Source: Haemophilus influenzae (GTDB taxonomy: Bacteria; Pseudomonadota; Gammaproteobacteria; Enterobacterales; Pasteurellaceae). Taken from it: a stretch of DNA of 64,000 nt. Position 1 is the stretch's first letter, and the number at the start of each line of letters is the position of its first letter. This document shows positions 1-9,966 of the stretch, piece by piece. The stretch spans positions 186,001-250,000 of the forward strand of contig NZ_LN831035.1 in assembly GCF_001457655.1 (NCBI RefSeq), read 5' to 3'. The notes below the pieces were generated by a model. The model saw only the letters and a program-made list of their open reading frames with translations, did no database searches and was not told where the DNA came from. Both the position numbers and the translations under genes were made by a program.

Positions 1-14
1 TAAGGAGATAAAAG

Positions 15-206
15 ATGTTAATCTTAACTCGTAAAGTTGGCGAAAGTGTACTTATTGGAGATGATATTTCTATCACGGTTTTGAGTGTACGTGGAAACCA
101 AGTTAAACTCGGTGTTGAAGCACCTAAAGAAGTATCCGTTCACCGAGAAGAAATTTACCAACGAATTAAACAAACGAAAGATGAACCCTATTTAGGTTCC
201 TCTTAG
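15..206 (+). CDS. csrA: Carbon storage regulator CsrA
   Basis: This 63-residue protein is a full-length CsrA/RsmA, the small RNA-binding dimer that binds GGA motifs in mRNA leaders and controls translation and stability of central carbon, motility and biofilm transcripts. It opens with the family-typical [10 protein letters not shown] strand, and the RNA-contacting VHRE segment places Arg44 where the family has it. An AAGGAG ribosome-binding site lies just upstream of the ATG. galU starts 21 bases after the stop, so the two are probably co-transcribed. The upstream gene lies outside the window. Identity is secure; the target mRNAs cannot be read from this sequence. Confidence 0.97.
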
Positions 207-227
207 TTAAACAATGGATATAATAAT

Positions 228-1115
228 ATGAAAGCAATTATTCCTGTCGCCGGTCTTGGCACACGTATGTTGCCCGCCACGAAGGCGATTCCGAAGGAAA
301 TGCTCACTTTGGTGGATAAACCGTTAATTCAATACGTGGTAAATGAATGTGTAGCTGCTGGCATAAAAGAAATTGTGCTGGTAACACATTCATCAAAAAA
401 TGCTATCGAAAACCATTTTGATACATCTTTTGAATTAGAAACAATGCTGGAAAAACGTGTGAAGCGTCAGCTTCTAGAAGAAGTTCGTTCTATCTGTCCA
501 AAAAATGTAACCATTATGCACGTTCGTCAAGGTAATGCGAAAGGTTTAGGTCACGCCGTGTTATGCGGTCGTCCTTTAGTAGGAAATGAATCTTTTGCCG
601 TTATGTTACCAGATGTATTATTAGCTGAATTTAGTGCAGATCAGAAAAAAGAAAATCTTGCTGCAATGATTCAACGCTTTAATGAAACTGGCGCAAGCCA
701 AATTATGGTAACCCCAGTTCCGCAAGAAAATGTGAGTAGCTATGGTGTTGCAGATTGTGGTGGCATTGAGCTTAATGGCGGCGAAAGTGCAAAAATTAAT
801 AGTATTGTTGAAAAACCTTCTATTGAAGACGCACCATCAAATCTTGCTGTGGTTGGGCGTTATGTTTTTTCAGCAGCAATTTGGGATTTGTTAGAAAAAA
901 CACCAATTGGTGTTGGCGATGAAATCCAATTAACCGATGCTATTGATATGCTCATTGAAAAAGAAACCGTTGAAGCATTTCATATGACAGGGGAAACTTT
1001 TGATTGTGGCGATAAAATTGGTTATATGGAAGCTTTCGTAGAATATGGTATTCGTCACGAAAAATTAGGTAAAGAATTTAAATCCTTTATCAAAAATTTG
1101 GCAAAAACGCTATAA
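228..1115 (+). CDS. galU: UTP-glucose-1-phosphate uridylyltransferase GalU
   Basis: GalU makes UDP-glucose from UTP and glucose-1-phosphate in the cytoplasm. UDP-glucose feeds lipooligosaccharide and UDP-galactose synthesis. The 295-residue length fits the family. The nucleotide-binding loop [12 protein letters not shown] (about residues 8-19) and the VEKP motif (about 194-197) that contacts the sugar phosphate are both intact. It lies 21 bases after csrA and ends at a strong terminator. The glucose-1-phosphate it uses would come from a phosphohexomutase such as the one encoded at 59382-61034. Its product is a donor precursor for glycosyltransferases such as LpsA at 34121-34891. Confidence 0.97.
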   Translation: MKAIIPVAGLGTRMLPATKAIPKEMLTLVDKPLIQYVVNECVAAGIKEIVLVTHSSKNAIENHFDTSFELETMLEKRVKRQLLEEVRSICPKNVTIMHVRQGNAKGLGHAVLCGRPLVGNESFAVMLPDVLLAEFSADQKKENLAAMIQRFNETGASQIMVTPVPQENVSSYGVADCGGIELNGGESAKINSIVEKPSIEDAPSNLAVVGRYVFSAAIWDLLEKTPIGVGDEIQLTDAIDMLIEKETVEAFHMTGETFDCGDKIGYMEAFVEYGIRHEKLGKEFKSFIKNLAKTL

Positions 1116-1132
1116 ATAGCACTAATACAAAT

Positions 1133-1168
1133 AAAATGGACAAAATGAAAGATTTTGTCCATTTTTGT
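1133..1168 (+). terminator. Intrinsic terminator after galU
   Basis: A perfect inverted repeat (ATGGACAAAAT, 5-base loop, ATTTTGTCCAT) is followed by a T-rich run just after the galU stop. It should end the csrA-galU transcript. The repeat is symmetrical, but no gene on the other strand needs it. Confidence 0.85.
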
Positions 1169-1249
1169 TTTATTATTAATATAGAATATTGCTTTATGAA
1201 TAAATATGCACAATAATAGAATAATTAATTAAAACAAAAAGGAAAAATT

Positions 1250-2623
1250 ATGGCACTTTGGGGTGGGCGTTTTACACAAGCCGCAGATAAGCGTTTTAAA
1301 GATTTTAATGACTCATTACGTTTTGACTATCGTTTGGCAGAACAGGATATTCAAGGCTCAATTGGCTGGTCCAAGGCCTTAGTAAAAGTGAATGTATTAA
1401 CTGTTGAAGAACAGCATCAACTTGAGCAAGCACTAAATGAATTACTTGTTGAAGTGCGGTCAAATCCGCAAGCAATTTTACAAGATGATGCTGAAGATAT
1501 TCATAGTTGGGTTGAGAGTAAGCTAATTGATAAAGTAGGCAACCTTGGTAAAAAATTACATACTGGTCGTAGCCGCAACGATCAAGTGGCAGTAGATATA
1601 AAACTGTGGTGCAAACAGCGTGTGGTTGAATTACAAGAATCCGTGCGTAATTTGCAACGCCACTTAGTTCAAACCGCAGAAAACACACAACAAGCAGTAA
1701 TGCCTGGCTACACCCATTTACAACGAGCTCAACCAATCACTTTTGCCCATTGGTGTATGGCATATGTGGAAATGTTCGACCGCGACTATTCACGTTTAAC
1801 AGATGCGTATAATCGTATGAATACTTGTCCACTTGGTAGTGGTGCGCTGGCTGGTACGGCTTATGCTGTAGATCGTGATTCACTTGCGCACGATCTTAGT
1901 TTTGCTTTCGCAACTAGAAATAGCTTAGATAGCGTCTCTGATCGCGATCATATCGTAGAATTACTTTCTATCGCCTCTCTTAGTATGGCACATCTTTCCC
2001 GCTTTGCTGAAGATATGATTATCTTTAACAGCGGAGAAGCAAATTTCGTGGAACTATCCGATCGTGTGACTTCTGGTTCATCATTAATGCCACAAAAGAA
2101 AAATCCTGATGCTTGTGAGTTAATTCGGGGCAAAACGGGGAGAGTAATTGGTTCATTAACATCTATGTTAATCACCTTAAAAGGCTTGCCACTTGCGTAT
2201 AATAAAGATATGCAAGAAGACAAAGAGGGCATTTTTGATGCCTTAGATACTTGGCAAAACTGTGTAGATATGGCAACGTTCGTCTTAGATGAATTGAAAG
2301 TAAATGTTGAACGTACTCGTGAAGCTGCGTTAAAAGGATATTCAAACGCAACTGAATTAGCGGATTATTTAGTCTCTAAAGGCGTACCTTTCCGAGATTC
2401 CCATCATATCGTGGGCGAAACAGTGGTTTATGCAATCGAGAAAGGCAAAGGATTAGAAGATCTGACTATCCCTGAATTCCGCCAATTTAGTGAAGTAGTG
2501 GGAGATGACGTTTACGAGATTCTTTCTCTCCAATCTTGCTTAGACAAACGTTGTGCAAAAGGTGGCGTATCGCCATTGCGTGTTGCCGAAGCTATTGCAG
2601 AAGCCAAAACAAGATTTGCTTAA
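1250..2623 (+). CDS. argH: Argininosuccinate lyase ArgH
   Basis: ArgH cleaves argininosuccinate into arginine and fumarate, the last step of arginine synthesis, and acts as a cytosolic homotetramer. The 457 residues are normal length. The fumarase/aspartase superfamily signature [12 protein letters not shown] lies at about residues 276-287, with the catalytic serine in its flexible loop. The substrate-binding segment [11 protein letters not shown] lies at about 104-114. An AAAAGGAAAAAT ribosome-binding region precedes the ATG. It has its own intergenic region upstream and an uptake-signal terminator downstream, so it appears monocistronic. An AAGTGCGGT uptake signal sits inside the gene near 1452. 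Confidence 0.97.
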   Translation: MALWGGRFTQAADKRFKDFNDSLRFDYRLAEQDIQGSIGWSKALVKVNVLTVEEQHQLEQALNELLVEVRSNPQAILQDDAEDIHSWVESKLIDKVGNLGKKLHTGRSRNDQVAVDIKLWCKQRVVELQESVRNLQRHLVQTAENTQQAVMPGYTHLQRAQPITFAHWCMAYVEMFDRDYSRLTDAYNRMNTCPLGSGALAGTAYAVDRDSLAHDLSFAFATRNSLDSVSDRDHIVELLSIASLSMAHLSRFAEDMIIFNSGEANFVELSDRVTSGSSLMPQKKNPDACELIRGKTGRVIGSLTSMLITLKGLPLAYNKDMQEDKEGIFDALDTWQNCVDMATFVLDELKVNVERTREAALKGYSNATELADYLVSKGVPFRDSHHIVGETVVYAIEKGKGLEDLTIPEFRQFSEVVGDDVYEILSLQSCLDKRCAKGGVSPLRVAEAIAEAKTRFA

Positions 2624-2716
2624 TTAATATTATAACTTAGAGATCACATTGGATTTTACAAGCCTCTAAGTACCACCTATTTATAAGCAAAAACACTTAA
2701 ATAAGATGATAAAAAC

Positions 2717-2750
2717 AAAAAGTGCGGAAAAAACCACCGCACTTTTTATC
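2717..2750 (+). terminator. Uptake-signal-type inverted-repeat terminator after argH
   Basis: Two oppositely oriented near-copies of the Haemophilus uptake signal core (AAAAAGTGCGG and CCGCACTTTTT), 9 bases apart, form a stem followed by T residues. Paired signals acting as terminators are common in this genus. hslO starts only about 20 bases further on. Confidence 0.8.
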
Positions 2751-2767
2751 TCAATTAGGAATAATCA

Positions 2768-3649
2768 ATGACCAATCAACAAGACTATACTCAAGACAAT
2801 GACAAACTTTACCGTTATCTTTTCCAACATCGTGCAGTTCGTGGAGAATGGGTTCGCTTAAATAAAACATTTACTGATACATTAAATACCCATCAGTATC
2901 CTAAAGCAGTACAGGATTTATTGGGAGAAATGATGGTAGCGACTAATTTACTCACTGCCACACTAAAATTTGCCGGCAATATTACCGTACAAATTCAAGG
3001 CGATGGCCCATTACGCTTAGCATTAGTAAATGGTAATGATCAACAACAAATCCGCGCCCTTGCTCGAGTGGATGGCAACATCACTGAAAATATGAGTCTG
3101 CATAATATGATTGGTAAAGGCGTATTGGTCATTACTATTGCACCAAAAGAAGGCGAACGCTATCAAGGTGTAATTAGCTTGGATAAACCCACGATCACGG
3201 AATGCTTAGAAGATTATTTTGTACGCTCAGAACAGCTTCAAACTCAATTAATTATTCGTACTGGAGAATATGAAGGCAAGCCAGTGGCAGCAGGTATGTT
3301 ATTACAAATTATGCCTGATGGTTCTGGTACACCAGAAGATTTTGAGCATTTAACTACGCTCGCAGCAACAGTAAAAGATGAAGAATTATTTGGTCTCCCT
3401 GCAGAAGAGTTACTCTATCGTTTATATCACGAAGAAACCGTCAATCTTTATCCAGCACAAGATGTACAATTTTTCTGTGGCTGCTCTGCTGAGCGTTCTA
3501 GTTCTGCATTACTGCTCATCTCTGATGAAGAAATTGACGAAATATTAGCCGAACATAAAGGCAGTATTGATATGCAATGTGAGTGTTGTGGTACACACTA
3601 CTTCTTTAATAAAGAAGCGATTGAAAAATTAAAATCAACAAGAGTTTAA
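2768..3649 (+). CDS. hslO: Redox-regulated chaperone Hsp33
   Basis: Hsp33 is a cytosolic holdase chaperone activated by oxidative unfolding. At rest its C-terminal cysteines hold zinc; oxidation releases the metal and exposes the client-binding surface. The 293-residue protein has the HslO N-terminal fold (for example RYLFQHRAVRGEWVRL near the start). It keeps the full redox switch: CGC at about 237-239 and CECC at about 271-274, which gives the family pattern CxC...CxxC. In E. coli, hslO and pckA are also near each other. It is bracketed by two intrinsic terminators and is probably transcribed alone. Confidence 0.96.
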   Translation: MTNQQDYTQDNDKLYRYLFQHRAVRGEWVRLNKTFTDTLNTHQYPKAVQDLLGEMMVATNLLTATLKFAGNITVQIQGDGPLRLALVNGNDQQQIRALARVDGNITENMSLHNMIGKGVLVITIAPKEGERYQGVISLDKPTITECLEDYFVRSEQLQTQLIIRTGEYEGKPVAAGMLLQIMPDGSGTPEDFEHLTTLAATVKDEELFGLPAEELLYRLYHEETVNLYPAQDVQFFCGCSAERSSSALLLISDEEIDEILAEHKGSIDMQCECCGTHYFFNKEAIEKLKSTRV

Positions 3650-3653
3650 AAAC

Positions 3654-3680
3654 AATCCCGACACAATGTCGGGATTTTTG
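3654..3680 (+). terminator. Intrinsic terminator after hslO
   Basis: A compact GC-rich hairpin (ATCCCGACA/TGTCGGGAT) is followed by TTTTTG immediately after the hslO stop. It is a textbook rho-independent terminator separating hslO from pckA. Confidence 0.88.
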
Positions 3681-3821
3681 CTCTATATCACAATATCACT
3701 AAAAAGAGGTAAAGTTCTTAAAAAAATGTTTAAAAATGAGATCTACTTAACATTTTTTTATATTGACATCCATTATAATAAGCCACAGTTAAATTTTAAT
3801 CTTATATATTAGAGGTGACTT

Positions 3822-5438
3822 ATGACAGACTTAAATAAAGTGGTAAAAGAACTTGAAGCTCTTGGCATTTATGACGTAAAAGAAGTTGTTTACAATCCAA
3901 GCTACGAGCAATTGTTCGAAGAAGAAACTAAACCAGGCTTAGAAGGCTTTGAAAAAGGTACTTTAACTACGACTGGTGCAGTGGCAGTAGATACAGGTAT
4001 CTTCACAGGTCGTTCTCCAAAAGATAAATATATCGTGTTAGATGAAAAAACAAAAGATACTGTTTGGTGGACATCTGAAACAGCAAAAAACGACAACAAG
4101 CCAATGAACCAAGCTACATGGCAAAGCTTAAAAGACTTGGTAACTAACCAACTTTCTCGTAAACGCTTATTTGTAGTTGATGGTTTCTGTGGTGCGAGCG
4201 AACACGACCGTATTGCAGTACGTATTGTCACTGAAGTAGCGTGGCAAGCACATTTTGTAAAAAATATGTTTATTCGCCCAACTGAAGAACAACTCAAAAA
4301 TTTTGAACCAGATTTCGTTGTAATGAACGGTTCTAAAGTAACCAATCCAAACTGGAAAGAACAAGGTTTAAATTCAGAAAACTTTGTTGCTTTCAACTTG
4401 ACTGAACGCATTCAATTAATCGGCGGTACTTGGTACGGCGGCGAAATGAAAAAAGGTATGTTCTCAATGATGAACTACTTCCTACCTCTCAAAGGTGTTG
4501 GTGCAATGCACTGCTCAGCTAACGTTGGTAAAGATGGCGATGTAGCAATCTTCTTCGGCTTATCTGGCACAGGTAAAACAACCCTTTCAACGGATCCAAA
4601 ACGTGAATTAATCGGAGATGATGAACACGGTTGGGATGATGTTGGTATCTTTAACTTTGAAGGTGGTTGTTATGCGAAAACCATTCATCTTTCAGAAGAA
4701 AATGAACCAGATATTTACCGCGCTATCCGTCGCGACGCATTATTAGAAAACGTGGTTGTTCGTTCAGATGGTTCTGTTGATTTCGATGATGGTTCAAAAA
4801 CAGAAAACACTCGCGTGTCTTACCCAATTTATCACATCGATAACATTGTAAAACCAGTTTCTCGTGCAGGTCACGCAACTAAAGTGATTTTCTTAACTGC
4901 AGATGCATTTGGCGTATTACCACCAGTATCTAAATTGACACCAGAACAAACTAAATACTACTTCTTATCTGGTTTCACAGCGAAATTAGCAGGGACTGAA
5001 CGTGGTATTACTGAACCAACGCCAACTTTCTCAGCATGTTTCGGTGCAGCATTTTTAACGCTTCATCCAACTCAATATGCAGAAGTGTTAGTAAAACGTA
5101 TGCAAGCAGCAGGTGCTGAAGCTTACTTAGTGAATACTGGTTGGAATGGCACAGGCAAACGTATCTCAATCAAAGATACTCGCGGAATCATTGATGCAAT
5201 CTTAGATGGCTCAATTGAAAAAGCTGAAATGGGCGAATTGCCAATCTTCAACTTAGCAATTCCTAAAGCATTACCAGGTGTAGATTCTGCAATCTTAGAT
5301 CCTCGCGATACTTACGCAGATAAAGCACAATGGCAATCAAAAGCTGAAGACTTAGCAGGTCGTTTTGTGAAAAACTTTGTTAAATATGCAACTAACGAAG
5401 AAGGCAAAGCTTTAATTGCAGCTGGTCCTAAAGCTTAA
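3822..5438 (+). CDS. pckA: ATP-dependent phosphoenolpyruvate carboxykinase PckA
   Basis: PckA interconverts oxaloacetate plus ATP with phosphoenolpyruvate, CO2 and ADP. It runs in the gluconeogenic direction in E. coli and in the CO2-fixing fermentative direction in several Pasteurellaceae. The 538 residues match the ATP-type enzyme. The kinase-1a loop GLSGTGKTT is at about residues 246-254, and the nearby metal-binding segment with [11 protein letters not shown] follows. The GAGGTGACTT region upstream gives a good ribosome-binding site. The roughly 170-base upstream region holds a TATAAT-like element near 3774-3779, but I could not fix a convincing regulator site there. Confidence 0.97.
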   Translation: MTDLNKVVKELEALGIYDVKEVVYNPSYEQLFEEETKPGLEGFEKGTLTTTGAVAVDTGIFTGRSPKDKYIVLDEKTKDTVWWTSETAKNDNKPMNQATWQSLKDLVTNQLSRKRLFVVDGFCGASEHDRIAVRIVTEVAWQAHFVKNMFIRPTEEQLKNFEPDFVVMNGSKVTNPNWKEQGLNSENFVAFNLTERIQLIGGTWYGGEMKKGMFSMMNYFLPLKGVGAMHCSANVGKDGDVAIFFGLSGTGKTTLSTDPKRELIGDDEHGWDDVGIFNFEGGCYAKTIHLSEENEPDIYRAIRRDALLENVVVRSDGSVDFDDGSKTENTRVSYPIYHIDNIVKPVSRAGHATKVIFLTADAFGVLPPVSKLTPEQTKYYFLSGFTAKLAGTERGITEPTPTFSACFGAAFLTLHPTQYAEVLVKRMQAAGAEAYLVNTGWNGTGKRISIKDTRGIIDAILDGSIEKAEMGELPIFNLAIPKALPGVDSAILDPRDTYADKAQWQSKAEDLAGRFVKNFVKYATNEEGKALIAAGPKA

Positions 5439-5459
5439 TTAAAAATACTAAAAATATTA

Positions 5460-5496
5460 ACCGCACTTTGGGTAACTGAAGTGCGGTCATTTTTTA
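5460..5496 (+). terminator. Uptake-signal-pair terminator after pckA
   Basis: Inverted copies of the exact uptake signal (ACCGCACTT at 5460 and AAGTGCGGT at 5479) are separated by 10 bases and followed by a T-run. The stem can terminate pckA transcription and also offers two uptake sites. Confidence 0.85.
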
Positions 5497-5589
5497 TCTG
5501 TTTTCAAGCTGATAAATGTATTCAAAAATTTAAAAAAATCCAGTAAAATCACGGCGTTCTAACTTTCATCAATTAAAAAGGACAATGCA

Positions 5590-6147
5590 ATGCTTAACCA
5601 AATTAAAAAAGATGCTCAAGATCGTATGGAAAAAAGCCTTGAAGCATTAAAAGGTCATATTTCAAAAATTCGTACTGGTCGTGCTCAACCGAGTTTACTT
5701 GATGCAATTCAAGTTGAATATTACGGTGCGGCGACCCCACTTCGCCAATTAGCAAACGTAGTGGCAGAAGATGCGCGTACTTTAGCCGTAACTGTTTTTG
5801 ATCGTTCTTTAATCTCTGCGGTAGAAAAAGCAATTTTAACCTCAGATTTAGGTTTAAACCCATCTTCAGCGGGTACCACAATCCGTGTTCCGCTTCCGCC
5901 ATTAACAGAAGAACGTCGTCGCGATTTAATCAAGATCGTAAAAGGCGAAGGTGAACAAGGTAAAGTTGCGATTCGTAATGTGCGTCGTGATGCGAATGAT
6001 AAAATCAAAGCATTATTAAAAGACAAAGAAATCAGCGAAAACGAACAACATAAAGCAGAAGAAGAAATCCAAAAAATCACAGATATTTACATTAAAAAAG
6101 TAGATGAAGTATTAGCGGATAAAGAAAAAGAATTAATGGATTTCTAA
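5590..6147 (+). CDS. frr: Ribosome recycling factor
   Basis: This 185-residue protein is the ribosome recycling factor, which with EF-G splits the post-termination ribosome. It has the three-helix-bundle pattern, with conserved [11 protein letters not shown] near residues 29-39, [11 protein letters not shown] near 99-109 and the C-terminal [15 protein letters not shown] helix. A GGACAATGCA region precedes the ATG. In E. coli frr follows pyrH and tsf, with dxr next. Here the frr-dxr adjacency is kept but an intrinsic terminator separates them, so the E. coli operon is only partly preserved. Confidence 0.97.
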   Translation: MLNQIKKDAQDRMEKSLEALKGHISKIRTGRAQPSLLDAIQVEYYGAATPLRQLANVVAEDARTLAVTVFDRSLISAVEKAILTSDLGLNPSSAGTTIRVPLPPLTEERRRDLIKIVKGEGEQGKVAIRNVRRDANDKIKALLKDKEISENEQHKAEEEIQKITDIYIKKVDEVLADKEKELMDF

Positions 6148-6162
6148 TCATCAAAAAATACG

Positions 6163-6192
6163 AAAGGCAGACAGTTTTGTCTGCCTTTATTT
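6163..6192 (+). terminator. Intrinsic terminator after frr
   Basis: An 11-base perfect stem (AAAGGCAGACA/TGTCTGCCTTT) with a short T loop and an ATTTTATT tail follows the frr stop. It separates frr from dxr. Confidence 0.88.
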
Positions 6193-6256
6193 TATTAGGT
6201 ATGCGAATTTAGACGTACCAATGAAAATATAATCAACAAAGTGCGGTAAAGATTCT

Positions 6257-7450
6257 ATGCAAAAACAAAACATTGTCATTCTTGGTTCAACGGGATCAAT
6301 CGGTAAGAGTACCCTTTCTGTTATCGAAAATAACCCTCAGAAATATCATGCATTTGCACTCGTCGGCGGAAAAAATGTAGAAGCAATGTTTGAACAATGT
6401 ATCAAATTCCGACCGCACTTTGCGGCTCTTGATGATGTAAATGCGGCTAAAATTTTACGTGAAAAATTAATTGCGCATCATATTCCAACGAAAGTATTAG
6501 CAGGACGACGAGCTATTTGCGAACTCGCAGCACACCCAGATGCCGATCAGATAATGGCGTCGATTGTTGGTGCAGCAGGATTGTTACCGACTCTTTCAGC
6601 GGTTAAAGCAGGTAAACGGGTATTACTGGCAAATAAAGAATCACTGGTAACCTGCGGACAGCTTTTTATTGATGCCGTAAAAAACTATGGCTCGAAGCTT
6701 TTACCAGTAGATAGTGAACATAATGCTATCTTTCAATCATTACCGCCAGAAGCACAAGAAAAAATCGGTTTTTGCCCACTTTCTGAATTAGGTGTAAGTA
6801 AAATTATACTCACTGGTTCTGGCGGACCATTCCGTTACACGCCACTTGAACAATTCACCAACATAACACCAGAACAAGCAGTTGCGCACCCTAATTGGTC
6901 TATGGGTAAAAAAATTTCTGTCGATTCAGCTACAATGATGAATAAAGGCTTAGAATACATTGAGGCTCGCTGGCTTTTCAATGCAAGTGCGGAAGAAATG
7001 GAAGTCATTATTCATCCACAATCAATTATTCATTCTATGGTGCGTTATGTTGATGGCTCAGTCATAGCTCAAATGGGAAATCCAGATATGCGTACACCAA
7101 TTGCAGAAACTATGGCATATCCTCACCGCACTTTTGCTGGAGTAGAACCACTCGATTTCTTTAAAATCAAAGAACTGACTTTTATTGAACCTGATTTTAA
7201 TCGCTATCCGAATTTAAAACTGGCTATTGATGCCTTTGCTGCGGGTCAATATGCGACAACAGCAATGAATGCAGCTAATGAAATTGCCGTACAAGCATTT
7301 TTAGATCGTCAAATTAGTTTTATGGATATTGCAAAAATTAATTCGAAAACAATTGAGAGAATTTCGCCTTATACCATTCAAAATATTGATGATGTACTCG
7401 AAATTGATGCACAAGCAAGAGAGATTGCGAAAACACTAATTAGAGAATAG
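6257..7450 (+). CDS. dxr: 1-deoxy-D-xylulose 5-phosphate reductoisomerase
   Basis: Dxr converts DXP to 2-C-methyl-D-erythritol 4-phosphate with NADPH, the committed step of the MEP isoprenoid pathway. The 397-residue length is typical. The NADPH loop GSTGSIG is at residues 10-16, and the metal-binding [10 protein letters not shown] segment (Asp152, Glu154) and the [10 protein letters not shown] motif are all present. The ATG at 6257 starts exactly at the conserved N-terminus but lacks a clear ribosome-binding site. An uptake signal sits just upstream near 6239, and two more of opposite orientation lie within the gene near 6411 and 7133. Confidence 0.96.
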   Translation: MQKQNIVILGSTGSIGKSTLSVIENNPQKYHAFALVGGKNVEAMFEQCIKFRPHFAALDDVNAAKILREKLIAHHIPTKVLAGRRAICELAAHPDADQIMASIVGAAGLLPTLSAVKAGKRVLLANKESLVTCGQLFIDAVKNYGSKLLPVDSEHNAIFQSLPPEAQEKIGFCPLSELGVSKIILTGSGGPFRYTPLEQFTNITPEQAVAHPNWSMGKKISVDSATMMNKGLEYIEARWLFNASAEEMEVIIHPQSIIHSMVRYVDGSVIAQMGNPDMRTPIAETMAYPHRTFAGVEPLDFFKIKELTFIEPDFNRYPNLKLAIDAFAAGQYATTAMNAANEIAVQAFLDRQISFMDIAKINSKTIERISPYTIQNIDDVLEIDAQAREIAKTLIRE

Positions 7451-7476
7451 ACCTAGAATAACTAGGTCTAGTTTAT
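7448..7476. terminator. Convergent terminator between dxr and the TSUP permease
   Basis: A 9-base perfect stem TAGACCTAG/CTAGGTCTA with a 5-base loop overlaps the dxr stop codon. It sits between two convergent genes and probably serves dxr. The T-tail is modest. Confidence 0.65.
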
Positions 7477-7481
7477 TCGAT

Positions 7482-8291
7482 TTAATGGAATACAAATTCC
7501 AAAATGCACATATAGGCTGCAATACAAAATAAAATAATCGCCAATAATTTTCTTGTTAAAACTGGATTCATTAATCCACGCAATTTCATTGAGAAGAAAC
7601 TCATTCCAAATGAACCCAAGGTAACGACACCAACTACAAGAAAGTTTACATATCCTAGTTGGCCACTTAGGCTGATATCATAGGGAAAAGCTCTAGTGAG
7701 ATAGCCGTATAGATTACCAATACCACCAATAATCATCATATAGTTCGTATAAACGGCAATTTGTTGCGTTTTTACCCCCTTTAATTGCCCGACAAGGGGC
7801 GCAAGAATAGAACCGCCTCCAATACCTGTAATACCCGCAATTAAGCCTCCTCCACAAAAACTAATACTACCTTTAGCTCGTTCTATAGGAGACATATTAA
7901 ACACTTCTATTTGTATTCTCGATCTGTTCAAAAATGTTTTAATCGCTAGTGCACTTAAACTAACCGTAAAAATTAAACTAATTATCGCTGTAGAAAAATA
8001 AAAACTTAATTCAAAACCAATTTGCACCCCAATCACCATAGCAATAGACCATAAAATCATATTGATATAATCAATTTTAATTTTTTGCTTATGGAAAAAT
8101 AATAAATTAATCAATGCGGTACACATCACAATGGTGAGTGACGTAGCTGAAATAACTTGAATCGGTAACGCAGGAAACAATGTACGTAAAATTGGCACCA
8201 TCAATACCCCACCGCCAATACCAAAAATAGCAGAAACCATATTGGTACAAATACCGCAAATCAGTAAGATAAAAATTGTACTAAACGCCAT
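7482..8291 (-). CDS. TSUP (TauE/SafE) family membrane permease
   Basis: This 269-residue protein is a polytopic membrane protein of the sulfite exporter TauE/SafE family. It has about eight hydrophobic segments and two internally similar halves. Each half opens with a glycine-rich motif: FGIGGGVLMVPIL near residue 24 and ITGIGGGSILAPL near residue 155. Members move small anions such as sulfite or sulfoacetate across the inner membrane, but substrate cannot be assigned from sequence. It is divergent from the broken sulfatase-maturase gene at 8425, and a sulfur-linked role for the pair is only a guess. Confidence 0.88.
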   Translation of the reverse strand: MAFSTIFILLICGICTNMVSAIFGIGGGVLMVPILRTLFPALPIQVISATSLTIVMCTALINLLFFHKQKIKIDYINMILWSIAMVIGVQIGFELSFYFSTAIISLIFTVSLSALAIKTFLNRSRIQIEVFNMSPIERAKGSISFCGGGLIAGITGIGGGSILAPLVGQLKGVKTQQIAVYTNYMMIIGGIGNLYGYLTRAFPYDISLSGQLGYVNFLVVGVVTLGSFGMSFFSMKLRGLMNPVLTRKLLAIILFCIAAYMCILEFVFH

Positions 8292-8424
8292 CTTAGATCC
8301 TATTTAAAAATTCATTTAATCATACTTCATTTTGACGTAAGAGCATATGCGCAACTTATGATCGCTATCATATACAGTTAAAATTATTCTGCTATGATAA
8401 AAAGAATAAGGAGGATACGTAGAT

Positions 8425-9125
8425 ATGAATTCATTTCAATTAATGGCAAAACCTACTGGTTCAATTTGTAATTTAGATTGTAAATATTGCTTTTACTTGG
8501 AAAAACCTCACTTAAATCAACGGGCTATGACTAATGAAGTATTAGAAGCCTATATCAAATCCTATATTGAAGCAACGCCTCAACAACAAGTTACTTTCCT
8601 ATGGCAAGGCGGCGAGCCAACCCTAGCAGGTCTTGATTTCTACAAAAGAGCGGTCAATTTTTAATTAATATTTTTGATGAATGGTATGCCAATGATGTCG
8701 GCAAAATTGGTATTCAATTTATTGAACAATGGTTTATGGCTTACCTTGGTTTACAACCAAGTTTATGTATTTTTCGTGAAACCTGCGGCGATCAATTGGT
8801 TATTGAACAAAATGGCGATATTTATAGTTGCGATCATTATGTTTATCCTGAATATAAACTCGGAAATCTTATTGAAACCCCTCTAATACAGCTCCTTGAT
8901 AATAATACTAAACAAAAGAATTTTGGTGCAGCGAAATCTTTTCTTTCCGAACAGTGTAAAATCTGTAAGTTTCGCTTTGCATGTCACGGAGGATGTCCAA
9001 AACATCGTACAATTCAAGGATTTGGTAAAGCACATAATCAACTTTGTGAGGCATATTATTCAGCACTTTCTCATATGGATCCATATTTAAAGTCATTTGC
9101 AAAATCATTTGGCAAAATAAAATAA
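8425..9125 (+). pseudogene. Radical-SAM anaerobic sulfatase-maturating enzyme, internally deleted and frameshifted
   Basis: The reading frame from 8425 (79 residues) starts like an anaerobic sulfatase-maturating radical-SAM enzyme: MAKPTGSICNLDCKYCFY has the CxxxCxxC cluster motif, then FLWQGGEPTLAGLDFY. It stops at 8662-8664. Family-like sequence resumes in another frame near 8658 (LINIFDEWYANDVGKIGIQF) and runs to 9125. This part includes the SPASM cysteines (ETCGDQ, CDHYVYPEY, CKICKF, CHGGCPKH). About 200 central residues of the roughly 400-residue family are missing. The promoter region and an AAGGAGG ribosome-binding site remain. The product cannot be functional. The junction lies in an uptake-signal-like string. 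Confidence 0.88.
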
Positions 9126-9243
9126 TATTTATCTAGTTCAAAATTTTGTTAAACACTTCACATTTTCATAATTTGCTTATAGAAGAAAAATATAGAAATT
9201 TGTATAGTAATCTAAAGTTATTGATATATTAAAAGACGCCTTT

Positions 9244-9840
9244 ATGTTTACATTGTCCTATTATCTACCACAAAACTTAAATAAATGTATTATTTCTGAG
9301 AGTAAAACTCTAGAAAAAAACAGCTTAATTTATGCACAAGGCGAGAAGCCTAAAGAATTTTATTTTTTAAAACAAGGGCTAGTTGGTCTGTATCATAGTC
9401 TGGAAAATGGCAAAGAAACATTGACTCGACTTTATCACGCTAATGAATATTTTGGTTTTCGTACTATTTTTAGTGAAACATCTTATCATTGCAGTGCAAA
9501 AGTATTAATGGAAGCCGATATAGTTAGAATATTTCCTGGTAATCACGCAAATTTTATTGCAAATAACCCTGATTTTTCTTGTTATCTTATGAAACAACTT
9601 TCTAATGAATTATATGATGCAGAACACCGAATAAGTAATACAGCTTATAAGCGTAGTTACGAACGTATTATTGATGCCATTGAAAATTTAACTGAAAGTT
9701 ATCCCGATTATCCTTGGACCTACCGAGAAGTAGCGGAATTTTGTGGATGTGAAACTGAAACCGCAATTCGTATTAGTAGAGAGCTTAAAAAACAAGGAAT
9801 TTTAGATAAAAATACACGACATCTACGAATATGCTCTTAA
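9244..9840 (+). CDS. Crp/Fnr-family transcriptional regulator
   Basis: This 198-residue protein has the Crp/Fnr layout. An N-terminal cyclic-nucleotide-type beta barrel spans about residues 15-115 (for example IYAQGEKPKEFYFLKQGLVGLY), then a dimer helix, then a winged helix-turn-helix at about 155-195 (WTYREVAEFCGCETETAIRISRELKKQG). It lacks the N-terminal cysteine cluster of FNR, so direct Fe-S oxygen sensing by that route is unlikely. Its proximity to the decayed maturase gene and the TSUP gene suggests a local regulator whose targets may be partly lost. The ligand and operator are unknown. Confidence 0.85.
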   Translation: MFTLSYYLPQNLNKCIISESKTLEKNSLIYAQGEKPKEFYFLKQGLVGLYHSLENGKETLTRLYHANEYFGFRTIFSETSYHCSAKVLMEADIVRIFPGNHANFIANNPDFSCYLMKQLSNELYDAEHRISNTAYKRSYERIIDAIENLTESYPDYPWTYREVAEFCGCETETAIRISRELKKQGILDKNTRHLRICS

Positions 9841-9923
9841 AATTTACCACTGCTCGCTGATTGTAAATAATATATCTAAGTAATGATTAAATCAGATAAA
9901 GATTTTTGTAATATATAAAATAA

Positions 9924-9955
9924 AAAAGCCCACTATATAAAGTGAGCTTCTTTTT
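9924..9955 (-). terminator. Alpha operon terminator after rplQ
   Basis: Read on the minus strand, a 9-base stem with one G-U pair (AAGCTCACT/AGTGGGCTT) and a T-rich tail follows the rplQ stop. It closes the ribosomal protein supercluster. Confidence 0.8.
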
Positions 9956-9966
9956 AGAATTAATTT

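Noticed and set aside
1305-1736. 143-residue minus-strand ORF inside argH
   Set aside because: It is antisense to conserved ArgH codons with no sign of independent coding.
3902-4411. 169-residue minus-strand ORF inside pckA
   Set aside because: It is a shadow of the PckA coding frame, with no promoter, ribosome-binding site or family motif.
8674-8886. 70-residue plus-strand ORF inside the maturase remnant
   Set aside because: It is the wrong frame. The neighbouring frame carries clear SPASM-family motifs.
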